This document shows, piece by piece, positions 16,921 through 23,617 of a stretch of DNA of 40,350 bases. Where the stretch lies: NCBI GenBank assembly GCA_023231425.1, contig JALNVI010000019.1, positions 1 through 40,350 on the forward strand, written 5' to 3'. The notes below the pieces were generated by a model that saw nothing but the letters and a program-made list of their open reading frames with translations, had not been told where the DNA came from and searched no databases. Position 1 is the stretch's first letter, and each line of letters opens with the position of its first letter. The position numbers were made by a program, and so were the translations under genes. The stretch is from Desulforhopalus sp. (lineage in GTDB: Bacteria; Desulfobacterota; Desulfobulbia; Desulfobulbales; Desulfocapsaceae).

Positions 16921-18227
16921 TAGTAACTTTGTGCTTGCGAGTATGTGAAAACCAGCCCACCTTCCGGTCGGTTTCGTAAAGATATTTCTCCACCCAGGCG
17001 CTGTGCAATTTCCTGGCTAATTGCCAGCCCCAATCCATTCCCTGGCTGAGTGTTACCCTGGCTTCGGTAAAATGGTTGAAAGACCTGTGTCAAATCTTCA
17101 TCCGCTATACCATTGCCAGTATCTTCCACACAGAACACTGCCATGCCATTCATGATCAATAAACTGACATCAATCTTTCCATTGGCGGGTGTATAACGGA
17201 TGGCATTATCAATCGCATTACGCACCAATTGTATCAGCTTCCCATCCTGATCAAGGACCTGCACATCTTCCAGCTTAAGTACACCAAGATCAACCTTTGC
17301 ATTTTCCGCAAGTGGATGAAAATCAGCAATAACACGTAATACAATATCCTTAAAAGAGACAGGACTTTTCGGGTGCTGTTGATCACTCTGCAAGTGTGCC
17401 AGATCCAGTAATTGATTCAGGAGTGAACGCAAGCGTATTAATCCTTTCTGTAGTTGCCCCTGACGTTGCAGATGATCCTCTTCATTAAGATATTTTTCAA
17501 CATTTTCGGCTTGTAATGAGAGTGCTGTAACAGGAGTACGAAGTTCGTGTGCTGCATCGGCAATAAAGCGCTGTTGTTTTTTTAGGGTTTTTCCAATTCT
17601 ATTCAGTAAAGTGTTAATAGATATTACGAAAGGCACTATTTCCATGGGTAAGTCTTTCTGTGACAAAAGCTCTGGTTGTTGAGAATTCTGCTGATGTAAC
17701 TGCTTTGACAGACGGTTCAACGGTTTGAATTGATTCTTTATCTGCCACTTAATGAGTAGCAGCATAATTACCATAAGAATGAGTAAAGGAATAAACACAT
17801 TAAGGCCACTGGCTAATGCTAAATCATTACGAATTTCTGTTTGTTGAGCAACTACATAGCGCTTGCCTGTAGAGAGTTGAGTGACCAACAGGAGACGCCA
17901 GGATTCACCATCCAGCGTTAAAGTCTGTAACCCATCAACCAGCGGGGTGGGTAGCGACAAGGTATCAGAGCTACTGGACACCGGATTCACGGGCTGGATT
18001 AATATAGAGACATCATCACTCTCTTTATTCTCCAATTTGTTTATATTTCCAATTACATAGCCCTTGCGCACCAGCATGGCAATTTCGTGTAACAAGCTGT
18101 CCTGCAGCTCTTTGGCTTCCTCGAAAACGATAATAGAAGATACCACGCTGCCTGTAACTATTAATATGGAAGCTATAAGAATGATCCAGCGGGTCAATTC
18201 TCGTTGTATTGAGCGATTCGCTTTCAT
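16920..18227 (-). CDS. Sensor histidine kinase, QseC/PmrB-like
   Basis: An inner-membrane sensor kinase of 435 residues. TM1 is about residues 14-34 and TM2 about 141-160, leaving a periplasmic sensor domain of about 100 residues. A HAMP-like linker leads to the dimerisation box FIADAAHELRTPVTAL with phospho-accepting His227. The ATPase domain has VRNAIDNAIRYTP (N box), CVEDTGNGIADEDL (G1) and GNGLGLAISQEIAQRLGG (G2). It overlaps the response regulator stop by four bases (ATGA). Sequence style (Q-rich linker, QseC-like H box) and AT-rich composition are more gammaproteobacterial than the upstream genes, which suggests transfer. Signal unknown; the neighbourhood of envelope genes suggests cations, antimicrobial peptides or lipid A status. 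Confidence 0.9.
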   Translation of the reverse strand: MKANRSIQRELTRWIILIASILIVTGSVVSSIIVFEEAKELQDSLLHEIAMLVRKGYVIGNINKLENKESDDVSILIQPVNPVSSSSDTLSLPTPLVDGLQTLTLDGESWRLLLVTQLSTGKRYVVAQQTEIRNDLALASGLNVFIPLLILMVIMLLLIKWQIKNQFKPLNRLSKQLHQQNSQQPELLSQKDLPMEIVPFVISINTLLNRIGKTLKKQQRFIADAAHELRTPVTALSLQAENVEKYLNEEDHLQRQGQLQKGLIRLRSLLNQLLDLAHLQSDQQHPKSPVSFKDIVLRVIADFHPLAENAKVDLGVLKLEDVQVLDQDGKLIQLVRNAIDNAIRYTPANGKIDVSLLIMNGMAVFCVEDTGNGIADEDLTQVFQPFYRSQGNTQPGNGLGLAISQEIAQRLGGEISLRNRPEGGLVFTYSQAQSY

Positions 18228-18880
18228 TTACTAACCATCCAGCCTAGTCCCCTGACATTTTTAATGGTGTCTTTGCCGAGTTTCTTACGCAGGCCATGAA
18301 TAATAAATTCTATGGCATTACTGGTAACTTCTTCATTCCAGCCATAGATGCGTTCTTCAAGTTGTGCCCGGGAAAGGATGGAGCCAGGGCGTAACATTAA
18401 TGCATGTAATAAAGCATATTCACGTGAAGATAAGTCATAGACTTTAGAATCACAGCTGACTTTGCGGGTGGCAGGATCCAAGGAGAGTATGTCATTGTCC
18501 ATCAAGGGTGTGGCATTGCCATTCTTGCGACGAATTACTGCACGAATACGCGCCTGTAATTCATCAATGGAAAAGGGCTTTACCAGATAATCATCAGCGC
18601 CATAGTCCAACCCCTTAATGCGGTCTTCAACCGCATCTCGCGCGGTAATAATGATCACTGGTACCGAATATTTTCTTTGACGTAGAAGTCTAAGAACTTC
18701 AAATCCATCTTTTCCAGGCAACCCCAGATCAAGTAATAGCAAGGAATAGTCTTCAGTCTTAATGGCTGACAAGGCGGCATCTCCGTCCTGTACCCAGTCA
18801 ATCGCCAATGCGGCATCTCGTAAGGCCTGTTCAACCGCGCGACCAATCAATGAATCATCTTCTACCAGTAATATTCGCAT
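18224..18880 (-). CDS. OmpR-family response regulator, QseB/PmrA-like
   Basis: A 218-residue two-domain transcription factor. The receiver domain has LLVEDD, the phospho-acceptor Asp51 in LLLLDLGLPGKDG, the switch threonine in VIIITARDA and Lys in DDYLVKPF. The DNA-binding winged helix follows, with LSSREYALLHALMLRPGSIL and IEFIIHGLRKKLG...VRGLGW. It is coupled to the downstream kinase. A direct repeat with 11-bp period upstream of the PepSY gene (19770-19787) is a likely binding site, since PmrA/QseB-type regulators bind such boxes. Confidence 0.92.
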   Translation of the reverse strand: MRILLVEDDSLIGRAVEQALRDAALAIDWVQDGDAALSAIKTEDYSLLLLDLGLPGKDGFEVLRLLRQRKYSVPVIIITARDAVEDRIKGLDYGADDYLVKPFSIDELQARIRAVIRRKNGNATPLMDNDILSLDPATRKVSCDSKVYDLSSREYALLHALMLRPGSILSRAQLEERIYGWNEEVTSNAIEFIIHGLRKKLGKDTIKNVRGLGWMVSK

Positions 18881-18883
18881 TGT

Positions 18884-19216
18884 TTAGTGTTTTATTTTGT
18901 CGGAGTCGCTCTTAATAACCGTATACTCTGCTTCAATTACACGATTACCATGTTCGTTAACATTTATAAAATCAGAATATTGCATATTGCTGTCACTATA
19001 TTTTTGTGTTTTTCGTTTAACCAACCATAAACGAAAAGCTGTGAAGGGTAACAATCCTAACGAGATCATCACAATAAATAAAGATACAAAGAAGCTGGTA
19101 AAGACGACAAAAACAGTACTTATTACTAAGAGCAACATACTTCTTGAGGACATTGATTGAGATATTCTGCTATATGATTGATTAAAGCTTTTAAATTGAG
19201 AATATAATATGGTCAT
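18884..19216 (-). CDS. Small membrane protein of unknown function in the PepSY-two-component operon
   Basis: A 110-residue protein starting at ATG 19216 (MTILYSQFKSF), chosen because an AGAGG element lies about 6 nt upstream; a longer in-frame start lacks this. The N-terminal 30 residues are polar and serine-rich, then one long or two short hydrophobic helices (MLLLVISTVFVVFTSFFVSL and FIVMISLGLLPFTAFRLWLV) form a hairpin, and the C-terminal tail is acidic and soluble. I do not recognise a family. It sits 3 bp before the response regulator, so it is probably an accessory to this signalling system. Confidence 0.65.
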   Translation of the reverse strand: MTILYSQFKSFNQSYSRISQSMSSRSMLLLVISTVFVVFTSFFVSLFIVMISLGLLPFTAFRLWLVKRKTQKYSDSNMQYSDFINVNEHGNRVIEAEYTVIKSDSDKIKH

Positions 19217-19320
19217 GTCTCGCCTCTTGATAGAAAAAAGAACACCCGACATTATTGGAGAATATGCCAGGTGTTTTTTATTCATTAACCTGTGCAGGTC
19301 ATTTACGGATAAGAAAATAA

Positions 19321-19698
19321 TTAATCCTTGTCTTCCTTATCGTTTTCTTTGTTACCTTTTTCATTGTTGTCATCTTCATGGTCATACTTGTCAGCAGCTT
19401 GCTTCAATACTTTTCCAGAAGTTGCATCGATTTCAAGATCAAAGGCTTGTTGATTTTTATCAATCATTTCCACTTCCCAGACTGCAGTGCCATCATCTGT
19501 GCTGAATTCAGCTTTGGCAGGTGTACCCGCTACTGCTTGTTGAGCGATACCGATAGCCTGTTCAAGTGTAACTGAGGAAGTTGTTACCGCCAACGCATCG
19601 TTAGTTGATGAATTTTTTGCCTGTGCAACCATGGCTGCACCCGTCAACGTTAATCCACTGATAACAGCAGCAGCAATAAATTTGTTTAATTTTTTCAT
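19321..19698 (-). CDS. Secreted PepSY-domain protein
   Basis: A 125-residue exported protein. The ATG at 19698 follows a GGAG 8 nt upstream and begins a classical signal peptide (MKKLNKFIAAAVISGLTLTG...AQA). Residues about 37-100 form one PepSY domain with VTLEQAIGIAQQAV, WEVEMIDKNQQAFDLEIDA and GKVLKQ. The C-terminus is a very acidic, lysine-interspersed tail (DHEDDNNEKGNKENDKEDKD) that could bind cations. PepSY genes next to QseBC/PmrAB-type systems are common in gammaproteobacteria, where they are often under control of that system. It is the first gene of the four-gene unit. Confidence 0.85.
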   Translation of the reverse strand: MKKLNKFIAAAVISGLTLTGAAMVAQAKNSSTNDALAVTTSSVTLEQAIGIAQQAVAGTPAKAEFSTDDGTAVWEVEMIDKNQQAFDLEIDATSGKVLKQAADKYDHEDDNNEKGNKENDKEDKD

Positions 19699-19757
19699 GA
19701 TGTGTCTCCAAATATATTTAAGTTTGTTTACAGCAGCCAATCTGCTGATGTTTAAAT

Positions 19758-19787
19758 ACTATAGAGACAAACTTAGCTACAACTTAG
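19758..19787 (-). promoter_or_regulatory. Candidate promoter with an 11-bp-period direct repeat for the OmpR-family regulator
   Basis: On the minus strand CTAAGTT occurs twice with a 4-nt spacer (19787-19781 and 19776-19770), exactly one helical turn apart, followed 6 nt later by TATAGT (19763-19758). The first CTAAGTT occupies the -35 position, which is the arrangement of PmrA/QseB-type class II activation. The PepSY start is about 60 bp downstream. This is direct sequence observation plus family knowledge; binding is inferred. Confidence 0.55.
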
Positions 19788-19916
19788 AGGGTAAAGAAAA
19801 CTTTTTTATTTTTGTAAGGGTACGTCTTTTTTGAATGGCAGCGGGATTGGCACAATAATTGAGAAAGGAGACCGGGTCAAGAATGAAGCCGGTATGGGGG
19901 AGAGAGAAGCTTTTCA

Positions 19917-21908
19917 TTATCGCGGCACCATCTTTTCCCAAATCAACAACACGGGCTTTTGTTTTGCCGATTTTAAAGATATCGTTGTCCCGGCCAGAGC
20001 AGGAAGCAGCAACACAGGTGTAACCACTTCCACGGTTCGAGGTATGTAAATCAGATTTATATAATGATGAACAGTCATTCTGCTGAGCGTGCCAACCCAA
20101 AGCAGCTCGGAATTTTCAAGAAGAACATCAGCGGACCAGAGTCGCAAGGCCCAAAAATCTTTTTTTCCCCCCGGCAGGGTGTGAATCAAGAGCAGTGTTT
20201 CATTGCGACCGTCATGAACCTGTGGCAATACCGGCAGATCTTCTACATCTGGATTTGCCATCAGCCAACGCAAACTCGAGGCCGGAGTCAACGGCAGAGG
20301 TTGCTGCCAACCTGACTGTTGCAACAGAGCCTGAAGATCTGAGAGTCTTCCTGCATACTGCAAGTTCATAACCTGTTCTTCTTCCCCGCCCAGATCAAGA
20401 CGATGGGCAGGTAACTGCTGCCAGCCATGTTCAAGCCAGTTCCCGGTGGTCATCTGCATGGTCGTATTTTGCTGTTGATAGCGGAGCCGGTTATCGGTAA
20501 AGCCGGTTGCCCAGTGGATAAAGGCTGCCAGTATAAATACGATAAGAGAAAATCGAAACAGCCCCCGGCTTTTGCATGGTTGTTTTCCATGCAGATAAAT
20601 CAAGGCTATGATAATGAGCCAGGCCGTGCCCAGGCTGAACCCGCCAACAACATCGGAGAGCCAGTGGGCACCAAGGTACAACCGGGAAAAGCCGACACCA
20701 AGGGTTAAAAACAGGGCCAGGGCAAAGGGGATCCAACGTTTTTTCGCGACCATCTCGCGGCTGCAGAACAGTGCAAGAGAACCAAAGATAACCAAAGACA
20801 TCGTGGCATGGCTGGAGGGAAAGGCCCAATGGGCAGCGCCGCCATACATATCCACCGGACGAGGAATCCTTGTGACTTGTTTAACTATTGTGACCAGTAG
20901 AAAGCCGATAACCGTGGTGCCCGTTAGAAACAAAGCGCTGTAACGATCTTTTCTAAACAGCAGCCAGAACAAGCCTGCCAGGACAACAGGGACGGTTACC
21001 GCCGCATCACCCAACATGGTCATGCCAACCATTAGATTGTCGCCCCAGGGGGTTCGGAATCCCTGCAACAGGTGGTAGAGGGACTTGCTCGATTGCACCA
21101 GAGGGTCACCGGTCATGACATCTTCAGTGACACCAAGAAAGAGCCAGCTGGCAGCAATAAAAATGAATGTCAGCAGAATAAGCGGCCTGAACAGTGAGTT
21201 GTCTTTATGAAAAAAACCACCCAGCCATCGCTGCAGGATCCGAGAATGGCTGATCCAACTGATAATCCATCTTTTCCATGTCGGCCAACAGGTAAACAGC
21301 AAGAGAACGCCTCTGCGAAAAACACTGAAAATAAACCAGCCAGACAGCATGAGAAATACCAGCAGGACAGCCAGACGACCAGCAACTTCACCGGCCAGAG
21401 TCAGGGATGCACCAAAGGCCATTCCCGGCAGCAGGTAGGCCGGTGCCCATCCAAAGGCGGAGAGGACATTGTATACGGTAAAACGTGCCTGCCCCATCCC
21501 CAGCATACCCGCAACAATAGGGATAACGGGGCGGATTGGTCCTATAAAACGGCCCAGGAAAATTGACTTGCCTCCATGACGATGGAAAAACTTTTCCCCC
21601 CGGACAAGCATTTCTGGATAACGGGCAAACAGGCTGAAAGAACGAATACGTTCTTTAAAACGATGGCCCAGCCAGAAACTGATTCCATCGGCAAGAACTG
21701 CACCACAGATTGCCCATGCCATAGTCGGCCAGAATGAAAGAGCACCGGCAGCTATCAGGGCTCCTGCGGTCAGCATCAGGGCGGCACCTGGCATGATAAG
21801 GCCAACAAAGGCCAGCGATTCTGCAAAAGAGATGAAAAAAATCGCAAACCCGGCCAGGTTGGGATGACTGGTAATCCAGCTGGTCAGGGTGATGAAAAAT
21901 TCGTGCAT
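19917..21908 (-). CDS. DedA-PAP2-LssY three-domain membrane protein
   Basis: A 663-residue fusion. Residues 1-200 are a DedA/SNARE-associated domain with SFAESLAFVGLIMPG and the hallmark FLGRFIGPIRPVIPIVAG (118-134). Residues 265-430 are a PAP2 lipid phosphatase domain with K343...RIPRP, FPSSHATM (363-370) and SRLYLGAHWLSDVVGG (408-423), so the three catalytic motifs are intact. Residues 430-663 are a soluble LssY-like C-terminal domain. By family knowledge DedA proteins flip or recycle polyprenyl phosphates and PAP2 enzymes hydrolyse lipid pyrophosphates, so the fusion may couple dephosphorylation to transport. It precedes the PepSY operon and follows a second PAP2 gene. Confidence 0.9.
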   Translation of the reverse strand: MHEFFITLTSWITSHPNLAGFAIFFISFAESLAFVGLIMPGAALMLTAGALIAAGALSFWPTMAWAICGAVLADGISFWLGHRFKERIRSFSLFARYPEMLVRGEKFFHRHGGKSIFLGRFIGPIRPVIPIVAGMLGMGQARFTVYNVLSAFGWAPAYLLPGMAFGASLTLAGEVAGRLAVLLVFLMLSGWFIFSVFRRGVLLLFTCWPTWKRWIISWISHSRILQRWLGGFFHKDNSLFRPLILLTFIFIAASWLFLGVTEDVMTGDPLVQSSKSLYHLLQGFRTPWGDNLMVGMTMLGDAAVTVPVVLAGLFWLLFRKDRYSALFLTGTTVIGFLLVTIVKQVTRIPRPVDMYGGAAHWAFPSSHATMSLVIFGSLALFCSREMVAKKRWIPFALALFLTLGVGFSRLYLGAHWLSDVVGGFSLGTAWLIIIALIYLHGKQPCKSRGLFRFSLIVFILAAFIHWATGFTDNRLRYQQQNTTMQMTTGNWLEHGWQQLPAHRLDLGGEEEQVMNLQYAGRLSDLQALLQQSGWQQPLPLTPASSLRWLMANPDVEDLPVLPQVHDGRNETLLLIHTLPGGKKDFWALRLWSADVLLENSELLWVGTLSRMTVHHYINLIYIPRTVEVVTPVLLLPALAGTTISLKSAKQKPVLLIWEKMVPR

Positions 21909-21914
21909 CAGGAT

Positions 21915-22037
21915 TTATATGTTAAGTTGGCGATTGGTAAGCTGTTGCTGGACATACTCATTTCGAAAATGGACCAACAAAAAACGCTTTAATTTGCCAC
22001 TGGCATGAAACACAAAGCGAGAATTATGCCCCCTCCC
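21915..22037 (-). pseudogene. Fragment homologous to the cysteine-cluster protein gene at 26.4-26.9 kb
   Basis: A 40-codon open stretch reads NSRFVFHASGKLKRFLLVHF followed by RNEYVQQQLTNR and then stops. The gene at 26416-26772 reads NSMFMLHAWGKLRRFVLVHF then RKEYMQQQLATR at the corresponding place before its cysteine cluster. The fragment has no cysteines, and an in-frame stop lies directly upstream. It is a truncated paralogue rather than a working gene; DNA identity is only moderate, so the duplication is not recent. Confidence 0.6.
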
Positions 22038-22052
22038 TTACTCTTGTTACCA

Positions 22053-22667
22053 TTAGATTTTTTTTTGAGAAGATTGATATGAAATGATTTTTCTGGTGAC
22101 AAGGGCTTCAGCCCGGTCGATCAGTTGTATTCCCCACGCATATAGCGGCGTCAGAGGTTTACGTAAACAGCTCATGACACCGACGCTGAACAGTGCGACA
22201 GCAAATGATCCCATAATATCAAAAGGAAAATGAAGACCTGCATAGACTCGTCCCCAGGCCCCTGCCAGCGCAATAATGGTCAAAAAAGCCCCCTTACTGC
22301 GCCACCCTGATCGGAAGGCAAGGGCAAGGGCAGCACCAAAAAGAAGGGTGGCATGATCGCTGGGAAAAGAGGTTTCCGGCCCGTGCGATATAAGTGGTTT
22401 ACATAAATCCATCATATAGGGACGGGGGTGAAAATAAAAAACTGTAATAAACTGATTGCAGAGAAGGCCTAAAATCACAACTGCCGCACCCTCTAACAGT
22501 ACCATTTTCCCGTTATGATTGGTCGTGAACCAGTACACAGCCATGCAGACGACAAGGAGATACGGGGTACGCTCAGCCGCAATGATGGAAAGAGAATCCA
22601 GAACAGGTTGGTTTCCCGCCCCTGCATGAAACCAGGTAAAAAGTTCTATGTTCAATGTGTTCTCCAT
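22053..22667 (-). CDS. PAP2-family phosphatase, undecaprenyl-diphosphatase-like
   Basis: A 204-residue inner-membrane phosphatase with five or six hydrophobic helices. The three PAP2 motifs are present: FYFHPRPYM, ETSFPSDHATLL and GRVYAGLHFPFDIMGS. The short length and the PSDHA variant resemble BcrC-type undecaprenyl-pyrophosphate phosphatases, though lipid A 1- or 4'-phosphatases share the fold. ATG at 22667 has AAGGAGC about 15 nt upstream, further than usual. Being next to a DedA-PAP2 protein and a beta-barrel gene, a role in recycling or trimming envelope lipids is likely. Confidence 0.88.
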   Translation of the reverse strand: MENTLNIELFTWFHAGAGNQPVLDSLSIIAAERTPYLLVVCMAVYWFTTNHNGKMVLLEGAAVVILGLLCNQFITVFYFHPRPYMMDLCKPLISHGPETSFPSDHATLLFGAALALAFRSGWRSKGAFLTIIALAGAWGRVYAGLHFPFDIMGSFAVALFSVGVMSCLRKPLTPLYAWGIQLIDRAEALVTRKIISYQSSQKKI

Positions 22668-22710
22668 TTTTGATTAACAATGCTCCTTTATTAAAAGTAA
22701 TGATAGCCTG

Positions 22711-22941
22711 TTACTTGCGAATTATATCTGAATACTCATGCAAGGGAGTTTCACGCTTGCCGTAATCTTCCGATATTCTCATGTCATAAATTGATAGCTG
22801 CTTTCCGACAAACCTTTGGGCTTTTATCGACACTCTGCCTGGCTCAGAAAGAAAGGTCCCAGGGAAACGAACTGCTGTAATCTGTAAAGCAAACAAAAAA
22901 ACGGTTTTACTCACCACATCAATGGGGCATTTGATTGTCAT
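22711..22941 (-). CDS. Small hypothetical ORF, doubtful
   Basis: A 76-codon frame fills the gap upstream of the PAP2 gene. It has one hydrophobic stretch (VSKTVFLFALQITAVRF) and a charged C-terminus. No ribosome-binding site is obvious before its ATG and no family is recognised. An 11-G tract (reading the minus strand) lies 25 bp upstream of its start. It could be a relic or chance. Confidence 0.25.
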   Translation of the reverse strand: MTIKCPIDVVSKTVFLFALQITAVRFPGTFLSEPGRVSIKAQRFVGKQLSIYDMRISEDYGKRETPLHEYSDIIRK

Positions 22942-22965
22942 ATTTTTATTAGATCTTATTTTATT

Positions 22966-22976
22966 CCCCCCCCCCC
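22966..22976. repeat. Homopolymer tract of 11 C (G on the coding strand)
   Basis: An uninterrupted run of eleven C lies 20 bp downstream of the beta-barrel gene stop (22996) and upstream of the small ORF and PAP2 gene. Tracts of this length are prone to slipped-strand length change and are a known basis of phase variation when placed in promoters or coding sequence. Here it is intergenic, so an effect would be through promoter spacing. Confidence 0.6.
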
Positions 22977-22995
22977 TGTGTCCCTAGTGCTACAA

Positions 22996-23556
22996 TCAAA
23001 ACTGATAAAAGAGACTTATTGAAAGGGAGGTCGTCAGCATCAGCTCTACTCCGTAGTGTTTATTGTAATAATATTGATTGTAAATCTCGAATACCGGAAT
23101 AACTGGAGAACTGCTGGAAAAAGGGGCTTCACCCTCTTTATATCCATAGGCAAGACCAAGGCGATAACCAATTGTCGTGTCCCAGTTGTTACTGATATTT
23201 GTAGAGAAAAAGTTTCTTGCCAGTCCCGCAGTCCACGTTTGGTTGTAAAACGAGTTTTCAAAGGTAGCTGCAAAAAAATCGTTGTATTGGATTCCGACGA
23301 GCTTCTGATTCCAGTTTCGAATTTTTCGGCTTTTTGAATTAAAATGTAAGGTTGCCATCCCCAGGAAAAACTGATCTGCAGTCGATTCACCTTTAAGAAA
23401 GGTGAGCACTGAGGAATCTTTAGCGGTGTTGTCAAGGGACGCTTCGGCGTTAACATTTTTAATAATGATGAACAACATCGTCCAGGCCACCAGAGAACAT
23501 GCTAACAGGATAAACTTAAAATGATTTATCACGAATACAGCCTTTTTTTTGATCAA
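22996..23556 (-). CDS. Small outer-membrane beta-barrel protein, possible lipid A acyl-modification enzyme
   Basis: A 186-residue exported protein. The N-terminus has a basic start, a long hydrophobic helix (FILLACSLVAWTMLFIII) and a plausible cleavage site at VNAEA. The mature part alternates polar and aromatic residues in short strands (LVGIQYNDFFAATFENSFY, TWTAGLARNFFS, TTIGYRLGLAYGYKEG, VIPVFEIYNQYYYNKHYGV) and ends in a terminal phenylalanine (SISLFYQF), the signal for outer-membrane barrel assembly. Size and strand pattern resemble PagP- and PagL-type lipid A enzymes, but I could not place catalytic residues, so that function is inference from size and neighbourhood. Confidence 0.65.
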   Translation of the reverse strand: MIKKKAVFVINHFKFILLACSLVAWTMLFIIIKNVNAEASLDNTAKDSSVLTFLKGESTADQFFLGMATLHFNSKSRKIRNWNQKLVGIQYNDFFAATFENSFYNQTWTAGLARNFFSTNISNNWDTTIGYRLGLAYGYKEGEAPFSSSSPVIPVFEIYNQYYYNKHYGVELMLTTSLSISLFYQF

Positions 23557-23617
23557 GTGTTTTTTTGAGTTTTATATCAACGAACAAACCAACTGTCACC
23601 ATCCTGACGCTCCAATT

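Noticed and set aside
19225..19275. Terminator or attenuator between the PepSY gene and the small membrane protein gene
   Set aside because: Only six base pairs (AACACC with GGTGTT) and a loop of more than 20 nt precede the T-rich stretch; too weak to call.
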